NCBI RefSeq assembly: GCF_020715685.1
Contig: NZ_CP085840.1
Coordinates: forward strand, 1,984,001-2,048,000
Length of the DNA: 64,000 nucleotides
DNA from: Dermatobacter hominis
GTDB lineage: Bacteria > Actinomycetota > Acidimicrobiia > Acidimicrobiales > Microtrichaceae
Direction: 5' to 3'
Below the pieces are notes generated by a model, which was not told the origin of the DNA, ran no database searches, and was given only the letters and a program-made list of their open reading frames with translations. Position 1 is the first letter of the stretch. Each line of letters opens with the position of its first letter. A program made the translations under genes and the position numbers. Below are positions 41,556-50,092 of this stretch, piece by piece.

Positions 41556-42274
41556 CGCCCCAGTGTGTCCCGCCACGCCTCGACCGACGCGCACAGCGCG
41601 TCGACCAGCGCGACGAACACCGCCTCGCCCTCGGCGGCGGTCGCGGTCGTGGGGTCGCCGAGCACGCCGTTCGCCGTCACGGCCGCGAGCCCCTGCGCGA
41701 CCACGACGTCGCCGATCTCGCGCCACCGGGCCGTCGAGCCCGGCTGGGCCCGGTCGATCCGGACGGCGGCGGGGTCCAGGTGCAGCAGCAAGGAGGTCTC
41801 GGTCCGGCCTGCGTGGGAGTCGCCGTCGGGGACGCGGGGGTGCCAGACGAGCACGTCGCGGCCCTCGTCCGAGAGCAGCGCGGCGGCGCGCCCGGTCGCC
41901 TCGACGTTGCCGCCGTGGCCGTTCACGAGCACGACGCCGCCGAACGGTCGCGGCCGCGGCGAGCCGGGCGGCGGCAGCGCCGAGCGCACGAGCTCCACCA
42001 GGACCGCCTCGAGCGCCACCGTCCCGATCGACAGCGTCCCCGGGAAGCTCTCGTGCTCCCCCGAGGCGCCGATGCCGATGGACGGCGCGACCACGAGGCC
42101 GTCCACGCGCTCGGCGAGCGCGGCGGACAGGTGCTCGGCGATGCGGGTGTCGGTGTCGAACGGGAGGTGCGGCCCGTGCTGCTCGCAGCTGCCGAGCGGC
42201 ACCACGAGGACGTCCCGGCGGTCACCGGCCAGGTCGGGCCAGGTGGACCCGCTCAACCGCACGGCCGGTGCCAT
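41552..42274 (-). CDS. mftE: MftE, creatininase-family peptidase of mycofactocin biosynthesis
   Basis: A 240-residue creatininase-fold metallopeptidase. The metal ligands lie in GSCEQHGPHLPFDTD (Glu31, His33, Asp42) and in NGHGGN. MftE cleaves the MftC-modified MftA precursor to release the C-terminal Val-Tyr-derived AHDP. Its position beside mftF and a mycofactocin-coupled SDR, with mftABC 14 kb away, supports the assignment over other creatininases. ATG 42274 follows the etfB stop by 11 bases. Confidence 0.88.
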   Translation of the reverse strand: MAPAVRLSGSTWPDLAGDRRDVLVVPLGSCEQHGPHLPFDTDTRIAEHLSAALAERVDGLVVAPSIGIGASGEHESFPGTLSIGTVALEAVLVELVRSALPPPGSPRPRPFGGVVLVNGHGGNVEATGRAAALLSDEGRDVLVWHPRVPDGDSHAGRTETSLLLHLDPAAVRIDRAQPGSTARWREIGDVVVAQGLAAVTANGVLGDPTTATAAEGEAVFVALVDALCASVEAWRDTLGR

Positions 42275-42285
42275 CGCGGCGGACC

Positions 42286-43179
42286 TCAGCCGTCGACGGC
42301 GTCGACGCGGTCGCCCGCGCCGCCGGCGTCCGGGGTCGGCACGAGGTAGCCCCAGGTCCGGAGCTGCTCGAGGATCGCCTCGGCCGCCGCGGCGGGCTCG
42401 AGCTCGAGGGTGCGGGGCGGCGTCCGGTCGACGAGCGCCCCCGTGAGCTGCACGACGCGGTCGAGCGCGTGCTCCCCCGCGGGCGGCGCGACGGCGCGGG
42501 CCGGTGGGCGCCACGGTCGCAGGCGGGGCGGGTCCCCGGCGCGAGCGGGGCGGGCCATGCGGACGTCGACGGCGGCGTCGCGTGCCGCGAGGGCGGCCGA
42601 CAGCGGCGCCCGGCGCAGCTCGGCCACGGCGCCCTCGACCGAGAGCACCGCCGGGGCGGCGACGTCGAGCACCTCGCGGCGCCCGCCGTCGAGGCGCCGG
42701 ACCGCACGCACGCGGCCTCGCTCCCCGACCTCGACCGAGAGCAGCCCGAGCGCCTGGGCGGCGTCGAGGTGGTGGGCCAGGTAGGCCGGCACGGTGCCGG
42801 ACCCGAGGTCGGTGCTGACGTCGCCGCAGACGACGACCTCGGCCCGGAGCTCGCGCAGCACGGGACCCAGCTGGGCCGCCGCTCCCTCGCCGGTGTGCAC
42901 GCCCAGCTCGTCGCCGTGGGCGTCGCCGACGTCGATGCGCACGGCTCGGGAGGCACCCGCGGCGAGGAGCTCGCGCAGGCCGTCCTCGGCCTCGACCGGT
43001 CCGGCGCAGATGACGACGACCTCGCCGTCCCACGCGTCGGCGAGCCGCAGCGCGACCTCGACGGCCGAGTGGTCGGCGGCGGAGAACCCGCCGCCCCGAC
43101 CGGTGGCGACGACCGTCCCGTGGACGGGGTCGACCTCGGGCCGGAGGTCGACCCACTTGGTGCACGCGGCGACGAGCAT
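42286..43179 (-). CDS. ETF beta-like subunit of the mycofactocin-linked electron transfer module
   Basis: A 297-residue protein of the electron transfer flavoprotein beta fold: CTKWVDLRPEVDPV, SAADHSAVEVALRLADAW, VVVCGDVSTDLGSGTVPAYLAHHL. Its C-terminal half is diverged from housekeeping EtfB. It lies between the FixX-like ferredoxin gene (sharing one base) and mftE. In partnership with the alpha subunit at the other end of the run it should carry FAD and shuttle electrons from dehydrogenases to the FixC-like oxidoreductase. Confidence 0.82.
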   Translation of the reverse strand: MLVAACTKWVDLRPEVDPVHGTVVATGRGGGFSAADHSAVEVALRLADAWDGEVVVICAGPVEAEDGLRELLAAGASRAVRIDVGDAHGDELGVHTGEGAAAQLGPVLRELRAEVVVCGDVSTDLGSGTVPAYLAHHLDAAQALGLLSVEVGERGRVRAVRRLDGGRREVLDVAAPAVLSVEGAVAELRRAPLSAALAARDAAVDVRMARPARAGDPPRLRPWRPPARAVAPPAGEHALDRVVQLTGALVDRTPPRTLELEPAAAAEAILEQLRTWGYLVPTPDAGGAGDRVDAVDG

Positions 43180-43478
43180 CAGGACGAGTGGAAGACGACG
43201 CCGTGGCCGCCCTCGGGGTAGGTCCAGGTGATCGCCCCCTCCTCGTTGCACACGAGGTAGCAGGTCCCGCACTCGAAGCACTGCTCGTAGTTGAAGAGGA
43301 TCCCGCCGTCGGCGGTCGGGACGAAGAGGTCGGCCGGGCACGCGGTGATGCACCCGCGCACCGAGCAGTCCCGGCACTTCGTGTCGTCGACGGTGATGTG
43401 GGCGCGGTCGTCGTCGATGCGGAACTCCACCGTCGACATGCGGTGCTCGAAGCCGATCTCGGGATACGTGCTGCTCAT
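43179..43478 (-). CDS. FixX-like ferredoxin with eight cysteines
   Basis: A 99-residue ferredoxin. Cysteines at 35, 38, 43 and 47 (CRDCSVRGCITACP) and at 67, 70, 73 and 77 (CFECGTCYLVC) could bind two [4Fe-4S] clusters. FixX and the ETF-QO C-terminal domain usually retain one complete set. It lies between a FixC-like flavoprotein and an EtfB-like gene, matching the fixCX order for electron delivery to quinone. Start ATG 43478; a second in-frame ATG 13 codons downstream is possible. Confidence 0.88.
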   Translation of the reverse strand: MSSTYPEIGFEHRMSTVEFRIDDDRAHITVDDTKCRDCSVRGCITACPADLFVPTADGGILFNYEQCFECGTCYLVCNEEGAITWTYPEGGHGVVFHSS

Positions 43479-43524
43479 GGTGTCGCGCTCCCCTGCGCTG
43501 CGGTGCTCACCCCGGTCGTGCCGG

Positions 43525-44823
43525 TCATCCGAACGTCTTGAGGGCCCGCCACCCCTGCGAGACGGCATCGCGGAGCCGGACGCCGTTGGCCTTCATCTCG
43601 GTGCGGAGGATCCGGCGCAGCCCGGGCTTGGGCTGCGGGTTGTCGACGCGGAACATCCGCTCGGCCACACCGCAGGCGATCGCGGGCAGCCGCTGCTGGG
43701 CCAGCTCGGACATCACCAGGTGCGGTGCGTCGCGCAGCTTGCGGTGGTCCTTCATGACGAACGTCGCCTCGATCCGCGTCCGGTAGCTGTCGAGCCCCGC
43801 GGCCGAGGTGTCGCCCCGCTTGATCGCCCGGGCCGCCGCCTTGCCGGCAGCCGAGCCGGACCCGATCGCGAAGTTGACGCCCTCGAGCCAGATCCCCGCG
43901 GCCAGGCACATCGCGGCGGCGTCGCCGGCCACCAGGATCCCGTCGCCGACCATCTCCGGCATCATGTCGAAGCCGGCCTCGGGGATGACGTGGGCGGAGT
44001 ACTCCTTCACCTCGCCACCCTCGACCAGCGGGGCGATCGCCGGGTGGGCCTTCATCCGGCGCAGCAGCTCCTCGGGCCGGGTGCCGCCGGCTGCGAGGGC
44101 CGGGAGCGACAGCACGAGCCCGACCGCCAGCGTGTCGGCGTTCGTGTAGATGAAGCCGCCGCCGGGGACGTCGCCGGTGCAGCCGATGATCTCGTAGTCG
44201 ACGCCCTGGTCGCCCCGGACGCCGAACCGCTCGTCGATGACCTCGCGCGGCAGGGCGATCGTCTCCTTCACGCCGACCGTGTAGTTCGCGGCGTCGACCG
44301 GTCCGTAGAGCCCGGCCTCCTTGGCGACGAACGAGTTCACGCCGTCGCAGGCGATGACCACGTGCGCGGTCAGGTCGCCGTCGGGACGATCGGTCCGCAC
44401 ACCGACGACGCGACCGCCCTCCGTCAGGAGCCCGGTGACGGTGGTCGACGTCACGAGCGTGGCGCCGGCGGCGGTGGCGTGCCCCGCGAGCCACGAGTCG
44501 AAGTCGGGCCGGTATGCGGTGGCGCCGTTGTAGGGCGGTTCGCCCCAGGCCTCGGTGCGGTAGTCGACGGTCAGGGCCTGGTGGCCGGTGACGATCATCG
44601 TCGCCCGACGGGTCACCCAGCGCTGGATCGGCGCCTCGGTCCACCACTCGGGGATGATCTCGTCGAGGATCCGCCCGTAGACGACCCCGCCGTACATGTT
44701 CTTCGAGCCGGGGAACGGCCCGCGCTCGACGAGGCACACCGACCGACCGGCGCGGGCCAGCTCGATCGCCGCGGCCGAGCCCGCCGGCCCGGCGCCGACG
44801 ACGATGGCGTCGAAGTCAGGCAC
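43525..44823 (-). CDS. FixC-like FAD oxidoreductase (ETF:quinone oxidoreductase type)
   Basis: A 432-residue flavoprotein: the FAD motif AIVVGAGPAGSAAA, GSKNMYGGVVYGRILDEIIPEW (a FixC/ETF-QO hallmark), VIACDGVNSFVAKEAGL, GDGILVAGDAAAMCLAAGIWLEGVNFAIGSG. FixC with FixX corresponds to ETF:quinone oxidoreductase, which passes electrons from ETF into the quinone pool at the membrane. The GTG start overlaps the etfA-like stop by 8 bases. It is the second gene of the operon that ends with mftE, SDR and mftF. Confidence 0.87.
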   Translation of the reverse strand: MPDFDAIVVGAGPAGSAAAIELARAGRSVCLVERGPFPGSKNMYGGVVYGRILDEIIPEWWTEAPIQRWVTRRATMIVTGHQALTVDYRTEAWGEPPYNGATAYRPDFDSWLAGHATAAGATLVTSTTVTGLLTEGGRVVGVRTDRPDGDLTAHVVIACDGVNSFVAKEAGLYGPVDAANYTVGVKETIALPREVIDERFGVRGDQGVDYEIIGCTGDVPGGGFIYTNADTLAVGLVLSLPALAAGGTRPEELLRRMKAHPAIAPLVEGGEVKEYSAHVIPEAGFDMMPEMVGDGILVAGDAAAMCLAAGIWLEGVNFAIGSGSAAGKAAARAIKRGDTSAAGLDSYRTRIEATFVMKDHRKLRDAPHLVMSELAQQRLPAIACGVAERMFRVDNPQPKPGLRRILRTEMKANGVRLRDAVSQGWRALKTFG

Positions 44824-45793
44824 CGCCCGCGCTCCCGTTCGGCAGCCGGACGAGCAGCTCGTCGAGCGTGGCGTTGGCGTCGGCGACCACGGCCAGGTCG
44901 GCCATGCCCATCATCGGGCAGTGCGGGTCGGTGTTGACGCTGATGATGTGGTCCGGGTCGCCCAGCCCGGCCGTGTGCTGCACGGCGCCGGAGATGCCGA
45001 ACGCCAGGTAGAGGTCGGGGTCCACGACGACGCCGGTCGTGCCGATCTGGCGCACGTGGGGCACCCAGCCGCGGTCGGTGATGACGCGGGTCGCGCCCAT
45101 CGAGCCGCCGAGCGCCGTGGCCACGCGGGTGAGCTCGTCGAAGCGCTCCGACGAGTCGAGCCCCGCACCCCCGCCGAGGATCCGATGGGCCTCGGCGAGG
45201 TCCATCGTCGTCACGTCGGGCGGCAGCACCTCGACCACGGTGGCGTCGGCCGCCGGGGCGCCGCCGGTCGCGAGCGGCCCGCCGTCGAGGTCGAGCACCT
45301 CGACCGCCGGCTCCTCCCCCTCGGCCGCCGATGCGTGGCCCAGGCCCGGTTGGAACGTGACGACCACCGGGCCGGTGATCAGGTGGTCGGCCAGCACCGA
45401 GCCGCCGAGGCACGCGGTCGACACGACGTCGCCACGGACCGACACGGCGCCGGCCAGCACCGGACGACCGAGTTGGGCGGCGAGGCGCGGGGCGAGGTCG
45501 CGCCCGTCGGGCGAGGAGGGCAGGACGACGACGTCGTGGAGCTCGACCACCGGCGACAGCGCGGCGGCCCAGGCGCCGGGGGCGAACCCGGGCGTGTCCC
45601 AGACGGCGACCGACGTCGCGAGCCCGACCATCGCCGGCACCGCGGCCGCGGCGTCGGCGCCGACCAGCACGACGGAGCCGCCGGCCGCCCGCACGGCGTC
45701 GGTCGCGCCGGAGGGCAGCACGCCGTCCCGCACCGGGACCACGGCGACCGCGGACCGGGCGGACGTGGGTCCTCCGACCGGGGTGCCGCTCAT
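44816..45793 (-). CDS. ETF alpha-like subunit, first gene of the ETF/Fix/mycofactocin operon
   Basis: A 325-residue protein. The C-terminal FAD-binding domain of EtfA is clear: GATRVITDRGWVPHVRQIGTTG, YLAFGISGAVQHTAG and DPDHIISVNTDPHCPMMGMADLAVVADA. The N-terminal domain is diverged. It is the first gene of a seven-gene minus-strand run, with TACCTT ending 7 bases before the ATG, so the whole module probably has one leaderless promoter. It is divergent from a CDF transporter gene. Confidence 0.84.
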   Translation of the reverse strand: MSGTPVGGPTSARSAVAVVPVRDGVLPSGATDAVRAAGGSVVLVGADAAAAVPAMVGLATSVAVWDTPGFAPGAWAAALSPVVELHDVVVLPSSPDGRDLAPRLAAQLGRPVLAGAVSVRGDVVSTACLGGSVLADHLITGPVVVTFQPGLGHASAAEGEEPAVEVLDLDGGPLATGGAPAADATVVEVLPPDVTTMDLAEAHRILGGGAGLDSSERFDELTRVATALGGSMGATRVITDRGWVPHVRQIGTTGVVVDPDLYLAFGISGAVQHTAGLGDPDHIISVNTDPHCPMMGMADLAVVADANATLDELLVRLPNGSAGGA

Positions 45794-45800
45794 CGGAGCG

Positions 45801-45841
45801 AAGGTAGCCCGCACACCCCCGGGACCGGGAGTTGGCACAAT
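45801..45841. promoter_or_regulatory. Divergent promoters between the ETF operon and the CDF gene
   Basis: On the minus strand TACCTT (45806-45801) lies 7 bases from the etfA start. On the plus strand CACAAT (45836-45841) lies 8 bases from the ATG at 45850. Only 56 bases separate the two coding regions, and I see no obvious palindromic operator. Confidence 0.5.
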
Positions 45842-45849
45842 GGGAACCG

Positions 45850-46764
45850 ATGGGAACCGGCGAGCCGCACGACCACGCGCACGGAACTGCGCTGGCCCGC
45901 AGCGGCGGGGCGGCCAGGCGACCGCTCGCACTGGCCCTCGCCCTGAGCCTCGTCACCTTCGTCGTCCAGCTGCTCGTCGGGTTCGCCACCGGGTCGCTCG
46001 CGCTGCTGGCCGACTCGGCGCACGTCCTGACCGATGCCGTCGGCATCGCGCTGGCGCTCGGCGCGGTGGTGCTGGCCACCCGGTCCCGACGCCCGGAGCG
46101 CACGTTCGGCCTCTTCCGCCTCGAGGTCCTCTCGGCCCTGGCGAACGCGGTGCTGCTGCTCGGGGTCGCGATGTGGGCGGCGTACGAGGCGGTCGGACGG
46201 ATCGAGGACCCGCCCGACGTGCCCGGGTGGCCCGTGCTGGTCGTCGGCGCGGTCGGCCTGGCGACCAACGTCGTCGCACTCCGGCTCCTGTCCGACGGCG
46301 GGTCGCTCGCCGCGGAGGGCGCCCGGCTCGAGGTGCTGGCCGACGCGGTGGGCTCGGTCGGCGTCGTCGCCGGCGGGGCGATCATCGTGGTGACCGGCGC
46401 GACCGTGGTCGACGCCTGGATCGGCTTGGCGATCGCGGTGTCGATCGTCCCGCGCTCGATCCGGCTCGCGGCCGGCGCGCTGCGCGTCCTCGTCCAGGCC
46501 GCGCCGCCCGAGGTCGACCTCGCCGCCGTGACGTCCGGACTCCGGGCCATCCCCGACGTGGTCGGCGTCCACGACCTCCACGTCTGGACCCTGACCTCCG
46601 ACATGGAGGTGCTGTCCGCGCACGTCGTCGTCACCGATGCCGCCGACCACTCCGCCGTGCTCGACCGGGCCCGGGTAGTGCTCGCCGACGGTCACGGCAT
46701 CCACCACGCCACCCTGCAGGTCGAGCCCGAGGGGCACACCGGCTGCGACGAGCTCGACTGGTGA
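45850..46764 (+). CDS. Cation diffusion facilitator (CDF) family metal efflux protein
   Basis: A 304-residue CDF transporter with six membrane helices and a C-terminal cytoplasmic ferredoxin-like domain (VVGVHDLHVWTLTSDMEVLSAHVVV). The first half of the transport site is His58-x3-Asp62 in LLADSAHVLTDA. The second half, normally His-x3-Asp, reads Glu161-x3-Asp165 (LEVLADA), which is unusual and may change metal preference. An N-terminal HDHAHG patch could bind metal. Start ATG 45850 is chosen from the -10 position; an upstream GTG-type extension adds only six residues. Confidence 0.88.
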   Translation: MGTGEPHDHAHGTALARSGGAARRPLALALALSLVTFVVQLLVGFATGSLALLADSAHVLTDAVGIALALGAVVLATRSRRPERTFGLFRLEVLSALANAVLLLGVAMWAAYEAVGRIEDPPDVPGWPVLVVGAVGLATNVVALRLLSDGGSLAAEGARLEVLADAVGSVGVVAGGAIIVVTGATVVDAWIGLAIAVSIVPRSIRLAAGALRVLVQAAPPEVDLAAVTSGLRAIPDVVGVHDLHVWTLTSDMEVLSAHVVVTDAADHSAVLDRARVVLADGHGIHHATLQVEPEGHTGCDELDW

Positions 46765-46811
46765 GCCGGGCCCCGGACGCCCGGTCGGCAGCCGGCTGGT
46801 AAGCACTCGTC

Positions 46812-47585
46812 GTGACGACCTACGTGCTGGTGCACGGCGGCGGCTCGACCGGCCGGTTCTGGGACCGGCTGGTGCCGCTCCTGCAGGACCTCGACCCGGG
46901 CGCCCGGACGCTGGCCGTCGACCTGCCCGGCCGGGGCGACCGCCCCGCTGATCTCGGCACGATCACCGTCGACGACGAGGTGGGCTCGGTCGTGGCCGAC
47001 GTGCAGGCGGCCGCACCCGACGGGCCGATCGTGCTCGTCGCCCACTCGTCCGGCGGCCTGGTCGTGCCGGGCGTCGTCGCCGGGCTCGCCCCCCGGGTGC
47101 GCGGCGTCGTCCTCATCGCCGCGCTGGTCCCGCCCGAGGGCGGGGACGGGCTCGACTGCATGCAGCCGCGCCACGCCGAGGGCCTGCGCACCTTCGCCGC
47201 GTCGCTCGGCCCCGACGACCCGCCGATCACGCTCCCCGGGCCGCCCGAGGACCCCGAGCCGTTCCGCACCGCGACGGGTGGCACGCCGCTCGACGACGAG
47301 ACCCTGGCCTTCGTCGTCGACCCGGTCCGCCTCGTGCCCGACACCGTGCACCACTACTTCCAGCCGGTGCGCTGGTCGGCGGTGGTCGACAGCTCGCCCG
47401 GCGACGTGCCGGTGACCTACCTGCTCACGCTCGAGGACCGGCCGATCCCCGCGGACCTCCAGCGCGAGATGGTCGGGCGGTTGCCGCAGGCGGCCACGGT
47501 GGTCGAGCTGGGAACCGGCCACCTCGCGCCCATCACGCATCCGGCGCGGGTGGCGGAGCTCGTGGTCGGCGCCACCCGTGCCTGA
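46812..47585 (+). CDS. Alpha/beta-fold hydrolase
   Basis: A 257-residue hydrolase of the esterase/hydroxynitrile-lyase-like group: YVLVHGGGSTGRFWDRL, nucleophile elbow VAHSSGGLV, and the C-terminal His in GTGHLAPITHP. The catalytic acid is probably in the LTLEDRPIP region. A TAAGCA hexamer ends 6 bases before the GTG, suggesting its own leaderless promoter. The substrate is unknown. Confidence 0.8.
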   Translation: MTTYVLVHGGGSTGRFWDRLVPLLQDLDPGARTLAVDLPGRGDRPADLGTITVDDEVGSVVADVQAAAPDGPIVLVAHSSGGLVVPGVVAGLAPRVRGVVLIAALVPPEGGDGLDCMQPRHAEGLRTFAASLGPDDPPITLPGPPEDPEPFRTATGGTPLDDETLAFVVDPVRLVPDTVHHYFQPVRWSAVVDSSPGDVPVTYLLTLEDRPIPADLQREMVGRLPQAATVVELGTGHLAPITHPARVAELVVGATRA

Positions 47586-47639
47586 CGCGCCGCCGACGCA
47601 CGTTCCCCCTCACGGCAGGCCGGGCCTACCGTTCGGACC

Positions 47640-48407
47640 GTGAGCCACGCGCGCGAGGGCTGGTACCCCGACCCGACCGGCCGGCACCGGCTGCGGTGGT
47701 GGACGGGCCGCACGTGGGCCGCCGCCGTCGCGGACGACGGCGCGCAGAGCTTCGACCCCGACGGGCTCACACCCGGCGCGCCCGCGTGGCCGCTCGCCGA
47801 GCCGTCGGCCGAGGACCACGCTGCGGTGCTGGCCGCCTGCCATGCCGCGGCCGTCCCCGGCGACGACCCCCTGACCGCCGGGACGCTCGTGCTCTGGCAC
47901 CGGCGCAGCGGCCTGGTCGACCTCCACCCGACGTGGTCGGTGCACGACGGCACGGGGACCTGGCTCGGGACGTTCGCGCTCGAGGTGTCGGGCCCGACGC
48001 CGAACGAACGGTCCTACGTGCTCCACCGGGCCGGCGGCGGCGTGGTGTCGGTGACCCCGGACCGGCCGGCCGCCGTCGCCCGCCTCCGCGACGGCGCCGG
48101 GCACGAGGTGGCGACGATCCTCACCGAGGGCGCCGGCGTGCAGCGACTGGTGGCAACCGTCGACGGCATGACCGTCGCGCACGCGACCTACTCCGTCGGC
48201 GAGGTGGCGGTCGCAGACGCTGCGGGGAGCACCGTCGGCCGGCTCGTCCCGCCACCGCTGAAGGTCCGGCGCCAGATCGGGCGTCGCGTGGGCTGGGACC
48301 CGGTGCTCGTCTCGGAGCAGATCGCCGTCGCCGACCCGGTCACCGGCCGTGGGGTCAACGCGCTGGCGCTCGGGTGGGAGCACGTCCTCCGCGAGTGGGT
48401 CGCCTGA
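47640..48407 (+). CDS. DUF2510-domain protein, unknown function
   Basis: A 255-residue protein beginning with the DUF2510 signature GWYPDPTGRHRLRWWTGRTW, a short actinobacterial module often found at the N-terminus of membrane or secreted proteins. The rest is a soluble beta-rich region resembling a phospholipid scramblase-like (LURP-one type) fold in its alternating pattern, which is a weak impression only. No membrane helix is seen. TACCGT ends 7 bases before the GTG. Confidence 0.72.
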   Translation: MSHAREGWYPDPTGRHRLRWWTGRTWAAAVADDGAQSFDPDGLTPGAPAWPLAEPSAEDHAAVLAACHAAAVPGDDPLTAGTLVLWHRRSGLVDLHPTWSVHDGTGTWLGTFALEVSGPTPNERSYVLHRAGGGVVSVTPDRPAAVARLRDGAGHEVATILTEGAGVQRLVATVDGMTVAHATYSVGEVAVADAAGSTVGRLVPPPLKVRRQIGRRVGWDPVLVSEQIAVADPVTGRGVNALALGWEHVLREWVA

Positions 48408-48470
48408 CGCCCGCGCGCCCGCCGGGTCGGGGCACGCCGGGTCCCGCAGGGGTCGACCGACCGGTCAGGC
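48402..48470. terminator. Inverted repeat around the stops of the DUF2510 and membrane protein genes
   Basis: GCCTGAC (48402-48408) and GTCAGGC (48464-48470) are perfect complements and contain the two convergent stop codons. The 55 bases between hold no gene. Confidence 0.35.
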
Positions 48471-50033
48471 CGCGCCGACGCAGGTCGCGTCCTGCGCCGC
48501 CCGGCGGTCGCCGTCGAGCACGCGGTGCACCGGCTCGAGGACCTGGGCGTCCGCGACCGACCAGACCCGGCCGGGATCGTCGTCGACGTCGTCGGGGTAG
48601 CGGTTCCAGCACCCGGTCACGCCGGCGACCGACCCGACCGCGTGGAAGGCGACCGACCACAGCGCGAGCACGACGACCGCGGCCAGCGCCGCGCGGGCCC
48701 GGCCCGGGTGCGCCGCGCCCGACCGCCAGCGCTCCGGCGCCACCACGCGATCCACCGCCGGCAGCGAGAGGACGACCAGCAGCGGCACGGCCTCGGTCAT
48801 GAACCTGGGTCCGAAGCTGTGGCCGGCCCACCACTGCGGGAACGCCGACACCGACACCGTCACCGCTGCGACCGCGACCCAGAGGGCGACCGACAGCGAC
48901 CGGACCCCGGGCCGGCCGCGGTCCCGCCACGCGACGACCGTGCCGGGCACGGCCAGCACGAGCACCGGCGACGCCAGGAGCAGTCCCCTGCTCGGGCTCA
49001 CCCAGTTGGCGGCGACCGCCTCGGCGAACCAGCCGCCGAACCGCAGCCGGCCGGCGGCGTAGTACTCGGGCACGGCCCGGCCGAGCAGCGCCCAGCTGAC
49101 GAGCACGAACGCGGCGACGACCGCGACCGCGCCGAGCGCGGCGGACAGCAGCGTCGGCGCCAGCTCCTCCCGCCGCCGCAGCAGCGCCCACCCGACGACG
49201 ACCACCGCGAACGCCAGGTTGGTCGGCCGGGCGATCGTGGCCCCGACCGCGGCGGCGCCCAGGCCGACCACCCACGGGTCGATCCGTGGCCGCCGCGAGC
49301 CGGCCGGCGCCGGCGCGCCGGTGGCCGGGTCGTCGAGCGCCACCCGGACGGCGCACCACAGCGCCAGGCTCGACAGGAGCAGCGACGGCGTGTGCTGCCA
49401 CAGCGCGCGGCTCGCCGTGGACCACGCCGAGGTGCCGAGCGCGAACACCAGCGCGGATGCGTTCGCCAGCAGCCGGCGACGCCGCCGCGATCCGGTGAGG
49501 AGGGCCACCGCCGCCGCCCGGATGGCCAGCACCGCGCCGACCACGACCATGGACGCCGATGCGGTGTGCAGGACGGTGAGGTCGCCGTCCGCGAGCAGCT
49601 CGCCGCTGTCGGCCCCGCCGGTGATCGCCGCCACGGTGTCGGCGACGACCACCGCCGGCACGGCCAGGAGCGCGCTGGTCCACGGGAAGTAGTCGCGCAC
49701 GTCCACGTCGGGATCGGCGACGGCCGCCTCGAGCTCCGCCCAGCCCGGCCCGCCGACCCGCTCGACGACGGTGCCCGCGTCGAGCGAACCGTCGGTGAGC
49801 ACGACCGGGTGGCCGACGAGGCGCGCCGCACCGAAGCCGTCGAGCGCCACGTCGCGGTCATGGACCAGGGCGTGGGCGGTGAGCGGGGCGAACGCGGGGT
49901 CGTGCTGGGTCGCGTCGCGGACCGGGCTGAGGACGTAGACCGCGAGCACGACGACCGCGAGCGCCCACCACGAGCCGGCCAGCCACCCGATGCCCGAGCG
50001 ATCGGCGGGCTCGCCGTGGCGGTCGTCGGTCAC
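48465..50033 (-). CDS. Multi-pass membrane protein, glycosyltransferase-39-like topology
   Basis: A ~522-residue integral membrane protein with about ten helices and a large early extracytoplasmic loop (HDPAFAPLTAHALVHDRDVALDGF, DYFPWTSALLAVPAV). The late WWAGHSFGPRFMTEAVPLLVVLSLP segment is typical of actinobacterial mannosyltransferase-like or GT-C-like membrane proteins. The donor-binding motif is not clear, so enzymatic function is unproven. I chose GTG 50033 because a GATGCT hexamer ends 6 bases before it; an upstream start at 50063 would add ten residues. Confidence 0.7.
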   Translation of the reverse strand: MTDDRHGEPADRSGIGWLAGSWWALAVVVLAVYVLSPVRDATQHDPAFAPLTAHALVHDRDVALDGFGAARLVGHPVVLTDGSLDAGTVVERVGGPGWAELEAAVADPDVDVRDYFPWTSALLAVPAVVVADTVAAITGGADSGELLADGDLTVLHTASASMVVVGAVLAIRAAAVALLTGSRRRRRLLANASALVFALGTSAWSTASRALWQHTPSLLLSSLALWCAVRVALDDPATGAPAPAGSRRPRIDPWVVGLGAAAVGATIARPTNLAFAVVVVGWALLRRREELAPTLLSAALGAVAVVAAFVLVSWALLGRAVPEYYAAGRLRFGGWFAEAVAANWVSPSRGLLLASPVLVLAVPGTVVAWRDRGRPGVRSLSVALWVAVAAVTVSVSAFPQWWAGHSFGPRFMTEAVPLLVVLSLPAVDRVVAPERWRSGAAHPGRARAALAAVVVLALWSVAFHAVGSVAGVTGCWNRYPDDVDDDPGRVWSVADAQVLEPVHRVLDGDRRAAQDATCVGAA

Positions 50034-50092
50034 CGCGGGAGCATCCCACACGGCACCGGCCACCGGGTGCGGCGCACCGGGCGGTCCGGGGA

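Noticed and set aside
41552-42274. Creatininase-family gene considered as creatinine amidohydrolase
   Set aside because: No creatine or creatinine pathway genes are near. Linkage to mftF, a mycofactocin-coupled SDR and mftABC favours MftE.
42286-45793. ETF genes considered as the housekeeping fatty-acid ETF
   Set aside because: They are diverged, split by fixC and fixX, and cotranscribed with mftE and mftF. A housekeeping pair would normally be adjacent etfB-etfA.
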